The notes beneath the pieces were generated by a model. It was not told the DNA's origin and ran no database searches. It worked only from the letters and a program-made list of their open reading frames with translations. A stretch of DNA of 64,000 nt from positions 95,144,557-95,208,556 of the forward strand of contig OY986438.1 of assembly GCA_963920525.1 (NCBI GenBank). Reading direction: 5' to 3'. Source of the stretch: Dichetophora obliterata. Its lineage: Eukaryota; Arthropoda; Insecta; Diptera; Sciomyzidae. A program made the position numbers and the translations under genes. Shown here in pieces: positions 54,245 to 64,000 of this stretch (the first letter of the stretch is position 1; every line of letters starts with the position of its first letter).

Positions 54245-55095
54245 CAAAATAATAGCAGTACTCTTATATTCACACATGTTTATATAAACAATACTTGTCT
54301 ACAAGTCTCGGATCCGGTAAACCCATAATCATTCCTATATGTAGTTTTATCGCTGGTTCGAAACCTGTCCTCAGTTTCCTCCTATATTGTAAAATTTTCC
54401 AGATGCAGGGTGTTTTACGTTTTTGGCAAGTGTTTAGTATTATTGATTTAGAATCTAAACTACTCACCATAAAATAAAAAATAATATTTTGTATTTTAGA
54501 AAAATTATCAAATTTTCCATCAGTACATCAACCACTATCGTATCATGTGTTGTAGCAGAACTAAAATTTTGAGATTATCAAACGAAATATTAACAAATTT
54601 TGTATCTTTTGTTTTAGCGGAGCTGTAATTGTCTAAATTTAAAATGTCTGTTTTTCATACAAAAATACACTTAATCAACAGGTTTTTTCTAAATTCTAAC
54701 TTTGGATGATAACAGCTCTGCTAAAATAAAAGATACAAAATTTGTTGATATTTCGTTGGGTAATCTGAACATTTTAGCTCCGCTACAGCACATAACACGA
54801 AAATGGTTGATAGATTGATGGAAAAGTTGATATTTCTTCTAAAATAAAATATATTATTTTTTATTTTATGGTTAGTAGTTTAGATTCTATATAAATAATA
54901 CTAAACACGTGTCAAAAACGTTAAACACCCTGTATCTTGAAAATATTACAATATGGGAGAAAACTGAGCACAGATTTGGAACCAGGATTGAAAATATATC
55001 TAGGAATGATAATCGGCTTACCGGTTCCAAAATTTGTAGACTAGTATTATTTATCCAAACATGTCTGAATATAAGAATATAAGAGCACTGTATAT
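54245..55095. mobile_element. large foldback element, arms of about 400 bp
   Basis: The left arm (54245-54665) and right arm (54690-55095) are inverted copies, roughly 80% alike: for example TCTTATATTC, ACATGTTT, TTTTACGTTTTTG, TAGAATCTAAACTA, AAAGATACAAAATTTGT pair across the centre. The centre is a short stretch near 54665-54690. No protein is coded. The outer end CAGCCCTAGTCAAAATAATA resembles ends of Tc1-like MITEs, but I could not fix the target duplication. Confidence 0.65.
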
Positions 55096-55117
55096 ATATA
55101 TATATATATATATATAA
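55089..55117. repeat. TA dinucleotide microsatellite
   Basis: About 14 uninterrupted TA repeats next to the foldback element. It may have grown from a TA target site. Confidence 0.85.
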
Positions 55118-58100
55118 ACATCTTTATACTATACGAATAAATTGCATGTAACAGTGCCAAAAATTATAGAAAATTTTAAGTTCGATTGAGCTAAAACTAT
55201 TTGTATTATATTTATTGCAGCAAAAACTGCAATATTACCAAAAAATATGCGCAACAAACACTTGCAAAAACGCGTGTATTGCAAAAAGGGCCACAATTAA
55301 TTTCATTTAAATTTTGAGCTTTATGATTGATTTATTCATTTTGAATTTTTATTAAATGCTTATTCGAGTACAATGCAAATACATGATTGGACTAAAAAAT
55401 AAATGTTTCAGTTCAATAGTTTAAAAGAAAATCAGTTTTTCTGCACTCCTGTTAAATTTTGCTATGACCGTATGTGTGTATGTGCAAGTGGCGGATACGC
55501 GGTATTGCACGCGTAACGACGAAATATGAACATGTCGAAAAATTTACTGAGAGTAAAAGTTTTCGAGTGCAGTAAAAAAAAATTGAAATCTTTGTGTTGG
55601 GAACTCTCAAACAGAGAATATTTTGCTATTAAATTTTCTTGGGTGATAAAATTATCCAAACTATACAGTGTGCCGGTGCTTGTAGCTTCGTTTTAAAAAT
55701 ATCTTAAATGTTTCTTTTGTACATCGAAGCCTCCTTTTGATTGACTTCCGGTCAACTGGCCCTCTGTTTGTCAACTTTACTGAACGTATTCGCGATTACT
55801 CACCAACGTTATATCGAATTTTGCTTGATTTTTACTTGTAATCAAAATGGCGCTTTGCGATTTCACAAAATCATGACTAGAAACGAAGTTTCAATATCAT
55901 GATGAATTCTTACCTTCGGTCTTTCTGAACCCAGCGTCGAACGAGATGGTCAGCTTCTATTAAAATTATAATTTATAAGCTAATGTTAAAAGTTTTTACA
56001 ATTTTATAGAACGTGTCATTAAATTAAACCTAAAATTAACTTGTGTAATTTATAAATCAAAACTTCAAAACGGGCAATTTCTTTAATTTTTAAATTTTAT
56101 TCATTAATTTTCTATTGAATTTAAATTGAACGTGAGTAGAATTTAACTAAAACAATATGATATCATTCCAAGCTAAAAACCATTTCGATTTATACAAAAG
56201 ATAAATGAAATATCTTAGAGATTGCTACGTTTTTGCTTTAAATAAAATTCACCACAACTTTTGGAGACAATATCAATTTTTACTCATTTTGATGCCACAT
56301 TCTCTCAAGGGTAAATTTTATTAAACAAATAAAAAAAAATTTTTGATATAAATATTTCTAATGAAAATCAATCAACAGATTGGCACCAATTTTTTACTCA
56401 CCTCTGCATTAAATTGCATCATCTCTTCACCCGACCTTTTCACCATTCGGCCAGCTCGTGCTTAAAAGCCTCGTGGGATCAGTTCGAAAGATCAGGCAAA
56501 GTGGACGGACGTCACGCGACCACAAACAAAACCTGATTCCTAAAACCGCGTTTTAATCCCTATTTAATAATCGTAGCCGTCGTAAAATGGGTTAAATAAT
56601 TTAAAATCATAGTTTAAAAATTCAATATTTAGCTTTAAATATTTTCCTTAATAAGATAAAAGAAAGTAATTTTGCGCGATGTGACATTAAGAACAAAAAA
56701 GGAACAAAACATGCAAAATTTTATAAAATGTTTTTATATAAAACTAGAATAGAAACCATAAATGCGTTAATGTAAATAAGTACTTACACTTAGTATAAAA
56801 TATAAAATATTTAAAATAAAAGGGCATTATCTAAATTTAATGTAAAGATATATAAGTAATTATAAAGAAAAAAAAAAAAGCATAAGAATGTGCACTCATA
56901 CATATATTTCTATACAATTGTAAAACAAAAAAAAAAATTTGTAACCACCATCGGTATATAATGTCTTTTATACCACTCAGGAAAAAAACATAACCTCAAA
57001 ATCGCCACATTGTTCTCTCTATCTTTGAGAAAAAAATGTTTCATTTACGCACAAGAAAAAATTAGCAAACTAATGCAAAAAAAAAATTAAGTTTTACTTT
57101 ACTGTTGATTCTTATATATTTTTTTAAACTTAGATTGCGGCCTTTATTCTAATGTAAGAGAGTGATTTAAAAATATGCGATAATTCATACAACTTCTAAT
57201 CGTCGAAAAAATGGGAGAAAAACAAAAACATCATAACATAAAAATTTCTTTAACCCCTGCAGTTAATGGCACTAGTACAAAACTAGTGATTTCACTAGCC
57301 CCTTGGTAGCCAGTACTAGTTCCACTTCAATCTACCTTCTTTGTATTCAACTGGCGAATTTTACCCGAGCATGTCATAGGAAGGGGTCAATTGCTACCTT
57401 TTACACACCCATTCCCTAGTTATTTCACTAGTCATGAAGTGCTAGCTTTTTCGCACACAACAAAAAAAAAACATGACGGACCCAGCTAGCATTTACAATC
57501 GCGAAAGAATCTTATACGATTCGTCCACAAGATCTATCTGATCGCCTACGATGTCGAATTCTGATCGCGGAAGTTCCATTCTTTGTATGAAACTGTTCAA
57601 CTTAGGCGAATCTTCAATATAAAACCTCTGCGGTGCGTCTAAAAGTTGCATCTGCGGCGCGCCAAGAGGATTTGTTTGCGATTCTCTACGTAAAATCAAC
57701 TACGGTTCGCCAAGAAGATTTTATTATAAATCGCTTTTAGGAATTATAGTAGACTCGCTTGGAAGCGTTATATGCGAAACGTAAAAGACTCATATATACG
57801 GTTATTTTTTATAGGTTTTATAAAGTAAAACAACGAATTTAAATAGTTTTTTTTTATTTTTATGTTTGCTTGTTTTATTTTTTATTTTATCACATATGAA
57901 ATATTGTTTAATCTATTGTTAAATAAATAATTATGTATATACAAATAAAAAAAGCAAAAACCAAACTGAAATAATGAAGAGTTTCGCCATCTGCCAGATA
58001 TAACAGAATATTGAATTATTGCAAACATTTTATAAAACAATAAAAATATTTTATGTATGATAACTTTAATAATATGTTGATGTTATTAAAACAAGGTTCA

Positions 58101-58148
58101 GTAAATGAAATAAGCGGTTAAATTATTTTTTAATGTAATACAAAAGAT
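55118..58148. other. long spacer, no gene seen
   Basis: No reliable coding region. The stretch 57250-57470 contains six ACTAG words (CACTAGT, ACTAGTG), and 57490-57790 is GC-richer with CTNCGGCG and GATTCGTC words, giving a spurious 68-codon frame on the minus strand. AT-rich elsewhere. Confidence 0.5.
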
Positions 58149-58290
58149 ATTGGCCCATTATCATAGTCAAAATAAAGTCGGCTTTAAATTTAGTATGAGC
58201 ATTTTTGACAGTTTTTCAATGTAATATGTTGTCAAAAAGCTTGCACTAAATTTAAAATCGACTTTATTTTGACTATGATAATGGGCCAAT
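58149..58290. mobile_element. 142-bp hairpin MITE
   Basis: Left arm ATTGGCCCATTATCATAGTC then AAAATAAAGTCG, and the right arm is its complement; the arms extend about 50 bp with a small loop around TTTTGACAGTTTTTC. The first 32 bases pair perfectly. No coding capacity. Confidence 0.75.
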
Positions 58291-58309
58291 TTCTATTTAT
58301 TTTCCTGTA

Positions 58310-59312
58310 AGGCCATTTCACGTGAAGCGGATAACGAAACAAAAGTCAAAGGCCTTACTCAGTAATGCGATTCGAAAAGCAAATGCCATTCGAAAAAAAA
58401 TCACACCATGTAAATACATGAATTAAGATTACTAAGTAGGAGTAACTTTTATTTCTGCTTTAAAATGTTGTTTTTGGCTGCATTAAATTCGAACTAACCA
58501 AAAATATGTCAAAAAATCGCATTTGCTTTTCGAATCGCATTATGGGACCTCAATTAATAGAAATAATTATTTTTAGCCTAGTCATCAATTTACGATATTT
58601 CAAAGAATTGTCAAAATATGAGGAACTGTTAGTTTAGGAACTGTGCAGTTAATAAAATGGACTGAATAATAACTTAATAGTGTTTATTTGAGAAAACTAA
58701 ATGTAGAAATTGAATCAGATTTAAAATTAGATTAGACTGGAAGTTTGTATTAAAAATCAAATTTTTTGTTTTCATCTAAAAATATAGCTTGTAGAATAGA
58801 AATATCATGTAAAAAATTTTAAAATCTTTCCGCTGCATTTTCTTGCATTATAATAAGACTGCCAATAAAAACAATAAAAACCCGCTCAGTACAGCGCGCT
58901 GTGCTGCAACTTCCTACTTTAGTATTTCTTCTAAACAAATCAAGATACATACAACTCAAAACTTTTTCCAACAAATTTCAATAGTCCAAGCTATATTTTA
59001 AGGTAAAAATAACGGAAATATAAAAAATGCAAAGTTGAAAAAACCGATTTTCAATACTAACTTCCAGTTTACTACATGAAAAGAAATCCAATTTGAAATG
59101 TTAGTCAATTTATAAGAGAAACAATTATTATTCTCAAATAAACACTATTTAGTTATTTTATTATTCAGACCATTTGATTAACTGCATTAATAGCTTCCAA
59201 AAAAGTAGTTGCCCAAATTATCCAATTATCCATATAAATCCAATTAACTCAATTATAAACAAAATTCACAACCTGACTTTTGTTTTGTTGTCCGCTTCAC
59301 GTAAAATGCCCC
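58310..59312. mobile_element. 1.0-kb non-autonomous DNA transposon with TA target
   Basis: Flanked by TA (58308-58309, 59313-59314). The ends AGGCCATTTCACGTGAAGCG and (reverse complement) GGGGCATTTTACGTGAAGCG continue to AAACAAAAGTCA with about five mismatches in 38. The interior has no transposase. A second MITE (58363-58542) lies inside near the left end. Confidence 0.65.
58363..58542. mobile_element. 180-bp MITE nested in the 1.0-kb element
   Basis: Perfect inverted ends TAATGCGATTCGAAAAGCAA continuing ATG, at 58363-58385 and 58520-58542. No coding capacity. The target duplication may be the outer TA. Confidence 0.7.
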
Positions 59313-59373
59313 TATAGAATAATGTAATTAAAAAATGGAAATTTTTTCAGTAATCGTGAAACAAACGTAAATA

Positions 59374-59592
59374 ACACAGGCACACAAAAAAGTCCAAACC
59401 TAAAGCTTAGTCCCTGATAGTTGTATGCCCTGCCGAATACGAATCCAGGATCACAATGGCATCAAGCTCATTACGAAAAACCGCCTTTTAATGCAGTCAA
59501 TTCGTGAATTAAAAATTTCAATTTACAATTAAAAAATACATACTGGTGTCAGGATCTGACCTTTGGGTTTGGACTTTTGTCTGTGTATTGTG
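59374..59592. mobile_element. MITE of about 215 bp
   Basis: Left CACACAAAAAAGTCCAAACC and right (reverse complement) CACAGACAAAAGTCCAAACC, continuing YAAAG, are inverted repeats. No coding sequence. Ends fixed to within a few bases. Confidence 0.6.
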
Positions 59593-60633
59593 TAATAAAA
59601 AAAGTAATAAAATGTAATTAATCAGGAGGAAAAAAATATCAGCAAATCATGGGTTTCATATTTTCAATTTAGTCGACTTGGCGCGTTTATCTTGTACAAA
59701 GTGCTGCTGCATTATTCTATTGATGCTGAAGTCATCACATTTCATATATCTTGAGTGGCAGACGTCTGTAAATAAGGAGCTTATTAAATATTGATTGTTT
59801 AAATTAAAAGACATACTAAAGAGCGAATTAATTTCGTTTTGTCTAGGCTAAATTGCTGTTCAAATTCTACGTTAAGGACCCTTTAAAGTTTTTCGTCGAC
59901 CAAAAATGTATTAATTTTGTACATTTTTCGAATGTGTAACATGTAAAAAATATTCTTAGAAAGTTTTAAGTCAATTCAATGAAAATTGTTGCAGTTGTAA
60001 GCCAACATGTTTTTTTCGAAAAGTGCTGTTTGAAACTGGTGGACAGCATTACTTGAGAACTATGTCAAGAATCGCTACAAATTTTATGCTCTAGTAAAGC
60101 ACTTCTATTTGGCACTTTTTATTGTTAGATTTTTATTTTAGAGAAATACTTTTTTTATAAGTATTAAATAAATAGCTTTTTTTGTGAATTTTTCCAATAG
60201 TTTTGATTAAAAGATCAAAATCATTCTGCAGGACCTTAATTATTTGTTTGTTTTTTTTTTTGAGGAGATGAACAAGCTCCGAAGAAACGTGTCCTTATAT
60301 TTTGGGTTCTTACTAAACTTTGGATTCCTGATATATTAATAAGTATTTGTTATCCAAAAATTCAAAAAGTTCTCTTTAAAAGTTATGCAATAAAAATGTA
60401 AAAACATTACCTAAAAGCAGTTTCTTCTAAAATAAAACTTTTAATACAGTTCTTTTTTCGGTTAAAAAAGTTAAAACTTTAACTGGCCCATAAATTTCTC
60501 GAAAAAGTCGGTACATTTTTATATAAACAATTTGGTTTTATTTTAAGATGCGCCGTGACATATTAGTGCCATTAAACTACAACCAAATTAAGTGAACTAA
60601 ACACATTTGAGAGCAAAGTTATTTATGTTTTAA
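59593..60633. other. spacer, no gene seen
   Basis: AT-rich; no repeat or coding region recognised. It may hold the 3' flank of the DUF4806-like gene or the left end of the transposon it belongs to, but no inverted end was found. Confidence 0.45.
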
Positions 60634-61509
60634 CTATAAAATTTTACCGTGAGCAATTTTTCCTCTAAATGTAGTCTTAAAACACAGATTATTACCTCTT
60701 ATTATTTTGATTATTTCGTACTGCTGTATACTCTCCTTTTGAGTAGTTCCTCTCCATGTGAAATTCGTAGCTAGATTGTCATTCAAAATTTTTCTTAATG
60801 CAGCTCGTATAAATGTTGCTGTTTCTAATCCTCCAATTTTCCCAAGTAAATATTTCTTGACATGCAAATAAACAAAGTATAATTAAAAACTTGAAGATGT
60901 TACAGAGTACTTAACTTACTAATTGAACGCGTGTATCGTTGTGTGTTATTAAAATTTGATCAAATGATTTGAAATCTTGAACTGTTTCAAATGGCAGCGG
61001 CGGAAGTAAATCCGTGGCTGCCTCATTGACTGCATTGAATTTCAATAGCCGAACTTAATTTTTAATTGTAACAACTTCCTCAGTTAGCTTTCCAATCATA
61101 TTTGTTTGTCGTTCAACAATCTTCTTAAAATACTTAAGTTCTTTTAAAACGTCTAAAATTGATCCACCCGCGTCGGAGTTGTCGCACTCATCTGTTTAAT
61201 AGACACATAAAAAATAAAATATAAAACAATTTTAAAAATACGATGTGAGGGTAATAAAATCAAAACAGATAACTTGTTTACTAGCTAAGCCGTACAATAT
61301 ACATTTTTTTCCAAATCTTAAAACAAAGTGCAAATGTAATTTTGTTTTGGTTAATTAGTAGATATGATTTAAATTATTAAGTTTACTATCGAAAATAAGT
61401 AAAAAAGTGTTTTGATACTATACACCTCAAGAGAAAAATGTACTAAGATACATACTTATATTTCTAATATCAATAAATTCAACAATTTGATTTCCGCTAA
61501 TAGATGAGT
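60634..61509 (-). pseudogene. multi-exon DUF4806-like gene, one premature stop
   Basis: Three exons join in phase on the minus strand: 61509-61456 (after acceptor TTTTTTGCAG, donor GTATGT), 61191-60920 (after acceptor ATTAAACAG, donor GTAAGT) and 60855-60634 (after acceptor TGCATGTCAAG). Introns are 264 and 64 nt. The product has GNQIVEFIDIRNI, a helical ILDVLKELKYFKKIVERQTN segment, PPLPFETVQDFKSFDQIL and then KYLLGKIGGLETATFIRAAL with ATNFTWRGTTQKES, which I recognise as the DUF4806 region of insect transposon-linked proteins. A TAA at 61052-61054, in frame after VVTIKN, interrupts it. Earlier exons, if any, were not found. It lies downstream of, and on the same strand as, the Tnp2-like gene. 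Confidence 0.6.
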
Positions 61510-61689
61510 CTGCAAAAAATAAAAGAAATCAACATAATTTATTATTTTTACAATATAGTCTGTATCAATGTTGAGTGGAATTATACAAATAAAAAGTTCG
61601 GTATATGAAAAAAATAACGTGATTTACAAAAATTTTAGACAAAAAAAGTTTTAGTTAATTTGATGTTATTTCTGCTTTGTAGTGTTAAT

Positions 61690-61872
61690 CAGCCCTATCG
61701 GGAATAATTTTTCACGCGGATTCGGAAAAGGGAGTTTGCACTTTTAAGATAAAGCTTAAGAACATTTTAAAAAATTTTAAAGCAAATTTGTTCATCTACG
61801 GTTGATAAACAAATTTGCATTAAAAATTTTCATCTTCGGATTCCGCGTCAAAAATTATTCCCGATAGGGCTG
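61690..61872. mobile_element. 183-bp hairpin MITE
   Basis: Ends CAGCCCTATCGGGAATAATT continue TTTSACGCGGA and form a 30-bp-plus inverted repeat; the inner arms (TTAAAGCAAATTTGTT and AACAAATTTGCATTAA) also pair. It lies between the Tnp2-like gene and the first recognised exon of the DUF4806-like gene. Confidence 0.75.
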
Positions 61873-61967
61873 AATATTTCAATACCACATATTCCGATTA
61901 GGTACACACCGTATTTGAATGTAATGATTAAACTCAACATTGCTTTGAAATTTAAAATATCTTACCA

Positions 61968-63959
61968 TTATTGAACAAAATTTGTTGGTCCATTATGTAT
62001 TAATGGTAAAAATGCAAATATTTTTTCTTCTGTATCTTCTAAAACTACAACTTTGTGGATTTTGTAATTTAATTTAAATGTTTTTAGGTGTCCTTCTTCG
62101 ATTTCTTTTGATTTAAATATATTAATTTTTACGGATTTTAGTGGCTCTTCAAAAAGTGGCTCTAAATTATTTATAATATTAGCCTCAAAATGAGGGAATT
62201 CAGAATTTAAATATATTTTAGTTATTTTTAAGATGTTGCCGTTTATAAAGCAAAAGTTATCTGGTGCTTGCGTCGAAATGAAAATATCTTCTATTTTAAT
62301 ATTTTTATAATATCCATTATTATATTTTCCAAGTATAAATTTTTTATTTGAACTTACTGAATTTGGTTCAATCATGAAACTTATTTCTACCTGCCGATTA
62401 TATAATTGTGATGCTACATTGTTAAATTTTTTAATATTTCTTTTGATGATTTGCAAATGGTTTTCATACTTGAAAGCGCTTATATTGTCTAATGAACCAT
62501 ATATTTTAGCATCCTCGTGGATATGCAAAAGGCAATGGAAATTACAAGTTAAAAAACTTAGATCATAAAGATTAGGTACGTCTTTTACGAAATTCAAAAG
62601 TAGATTTTGAGCGTATGCATTGTTTACTTGACAGCTTTTCTGCTGCAGCAGGATCCTGATAGCAACAGATAGTTTTAAGAAGTGTTCATATCTTTCCTTT
62701 GTTAAAATATTTCTCAACACCAATGGTCCAGCATATAAAATAAACTGCCTCAGTTCCGTGGCCTTCCAAATTTCCAGTTCTTTTAATGAACGAGGTTTTC
62801 GGCTGAATTCCTTAGGAATGCAACATTTCAAGGCCATCAACTTGTTGGAAAGCAGGTCTACTTTCCAAGAAGGTAGGGAATACTGTTCTCCTTTCTTCCT
62901 TACCCATGAAGTTAAAAGAGTTTTTGTGACACCTAGACATACAATATGCATATAGTCCAATGAGATTTGCTGAATCATATTAATTGACAATTTTTCAATG
63001 GCTGTGCTTGTTTTTGCATTGTGATGTTCGCTCTGAGAGCGGTTTCTAAAAGTTTCATCAGTTCGAAGAATACAGTCTTCTATCAATGGAAAAACAAGAC
63101 GATTTTTGAAAACTTCTCCTTTTTGAATGCATCGGGTGCATGAAAAGTAGCCGCTATGGCCTTTTGTTCCAAGTATATAAGCCCGTGCCGGTGCATCCAT
63201 AATAAAGCACCCAATTTTTACGTTATATATTTTATCTTGGAATTCAAGTCCATTCCGAACAATTTCATTGAGTTCAGTTATAAATTCTGTTAAAAACTCA
63301 TCAGCACTTTTTGGCTTAGAATAGCCTTCATAAGCACCTATTAAAAGCACCTGGGAAGTATTAGCAACGCTGCACAAAATGGGCCACACTTGTTTGTTTG
63401 AACTTTTGCACAAAGGCAAACCAGCGATGTTGAAGTCTAAAACAATATTTTGTGTGTCGGGACAATGAGAGTAAATGAAATCAGTAAGAGCATTCTTTAT
63501 CCCATAGTGCATGTAAGATCCTTCACCCATTCTTTGGGTAACCACTTCTTTTGGGGTTCTTTTTAGGGTTCTTACATCCTTTGGAACAGCTATATTATTT
63601 TCTCTCAAAAGTTCCAGCAGTTCATTTACTGCCGTTGTGGTAATTCTATGTTTGAGAGACCATTGACAAAGACCTTTTTTTAAATTATTTAGTTCCGAAA
63701 TAAACACTTCCTCTTTTTCCCAGTTAGGAATTTCAAAATCTTCACAATCGAAAAAAAATGTATTTTCTGAATCAATAATCTCGGAAACGCCTTCAACATT
63801 TTCACTAAGTTCATTATTTTCCACTAAACTTATTTCACCATAATCTTTTTGTTGTTTTTTGCTGCTGCTAGGAACACATTCACTATCGCCGAAAACTTTG
63901 GCCATTAGCTTAGAAGCTTCTCTTTTACTTTTCATGCGAATAGCGTTAGAAGACAACAT
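61968..63959 (-). CDS. Tnp2-like (EnSpm/CACTA-type) transposase, 663 aa
   Basis: An open frame with no break. The ATG at 63959 is the first after an in-frame TGA at 63996-63998. The layout is that of the plant-named Tnp2 family (transposase 21): an N-terminal acidic region, a helical region (LKHRITTTAVNELLELLREN), IVLDFNIAGLPLCKSSNKQV (first Asp), WPILCSVANTSQVLLIGAYE, GYSKPKSADEFLTEFITEL, IGCFIMDAPARAYILGTKGH (second Asp), SGYFSCTRCIQKGE (Cys pair), ISLDYMHIVCLGVTKTLLTS, a C-terminal region like DUF4218 (NFHCLLHIHEDAKIYGSLDN, ISAFKYENHLQIIKR), then a diverged tail to NGPTNFVQ. Just after the stop (TAATG|GTAAGA, 61963-61967) is a good splice donor. It could be an active transposon gene or a domesticated one; the product should act in the nucleus on DNA. 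Confidence 0.7.
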   Translation of the reverse strand: MLSSNAIRMKSKREASKLMAKVFGDSECVPSSSKKQQKDYGEISLVENNELSENVEGVSEIIDSENTFFFDCEDFEIPNWEKEEVFISELNNLKKGLCQWSLKHRITTTAVNELLELLRENNIAVPKDVRTLKRTPKEVVTQRMGEGSYMHYGIKNALTDFIYSHCPDTQNIVLDFNIAGLPLCKSSNKQVWPILCSVANTSQVLLIGAYEGYSKPKSADEFLTEFITELNEIVRNGLEFQDKIYNVKIGCFIMDAPARAYILGTKGHSGYFSCTRCIQKGEVFKNRLVFPLIEDCILRTDETFRNRSQSEHHNAKTSTAIEKLSINMIQQISLDYMHIVCLGVTKTLLTSWVRKKGEQYSLPSWKVDLLSNKLMALKCCIPKEFSRKPRSLKELEIWKATELRQFILYAGPLVLRNILTKERYEHFLKLSVAIRILLQQKSCQVNNAYAQNLLLNFVKDVPNLYDLSFLTCNFHCLLHIHEDAKIYGSLDNISAFKYENHLQIIKRNIKKFNNVASQLYNRQVEISFMIEPNSVSSNKKFILGKYNNGYYKNIKIEDIFISTQAPDNFCFINGNILKITKIYLNSEFPHFEANIINNLEPLFEEPLKSVKINIFKSKEIEEGHLKTFKLNYKIHKVVVLEDTEEKIFAFLPLIHNGPTNFVQ

Positions 63960-64000
63960 CTTAAGACAACTTTTTTTAAGTAATTTTGTAGAGCCTCACT

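Noticed and set aside
57493..57699. 68-codon frame on the minus strand
   Set aside because: Made by repeated GATTCG/GGCG words in a GC-richer patch; no homologous pattern.

Overview
This is eukaryotic nuclear DNA, AT-rich, from an insect and most likely a fly (Diptera). The signs are a broken copy of ribosomal protein gene RpS3 close to the Drosophila protein, CR1-type LINEs with a PHD-finger ORF1, a rosa-type (DD41D) mariner, a Tc3-like element, Helentron-type Helitrons, a gypsy-group errantivirus with env, and introns of only 53-64 nt. I see no ordinary single-copy host gene that is clearly intact. The window is almost entirely transposon graveyard with a few young insertions. The only long open gene that could still work outside the retroelements is a Tnp2-like transposase at the right edge.

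Left part (1-16.5 kb): AT-rich spacer holding MITEs (1533-2187 with TAA target duplication; 3168-3554; 3680-3951; 10239-10626; 11840-12030; 12763-13274), a decayed mariner transposase (6206-6660), and a complete Tc3-like transposon (8418-10009) whose two ends each carry two binding-site-like words. A CR1 LINE on the minus strand follows (about 16.57-22.65 kb), split by a Helitron (18661-20494).

Middle (22.7-35.1 kb): two elements built from alternating copies of one word and its complement (23259-24447, with a 225-bp MITE inside), a truncated Harbinger-like transposase (25799-26650), the RpS3 retropseudogene (27010-27590), a tRNA-like SINE head (28262-28338), a Helitron with a ~145-bp internal minisatellite (29486-31337) between long inverted arms, a two-phase minisatellite (31555-32340), a rosa mariner with perfect 30-bp ends and an internally deleted transposase (32420-33362), and a gene fragment of a transposon-associated arthropod family.

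Nested block (35142-44649): a PIF/Harbinger transposon with TTA target duplication, carrying a transposase gene and a divergent Myb/SANT-like gene. It was invaded by a CR1 LINE (from 36533), and a second, much younger CR1 LINE (37860-42804) sits inside the reverse transcriptase of the first.

Errantivirus block (45075-54226): a Helitron containing a full-length gypsy-group endogenous retrovirus (45162-53828). Its 354-bp LTRs differ at one position, and it has a TGTA target duplication, Lys-tRNA primer site, gag, pol, env and polypurine tract. gag and env are open; pol changes frame once between RNase H and integrase.

Right part (54.2-64 kb): an ~840-bp foldback element, several hairpin MITEs, and on the minus strand a Tnp2-like (EnSpm/CACTA-type) transposase of 663 aa followed by a multi-exon DUF4806-like gene. 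These two genes are the best candidate for a little-described transposon or gene pair in the window.
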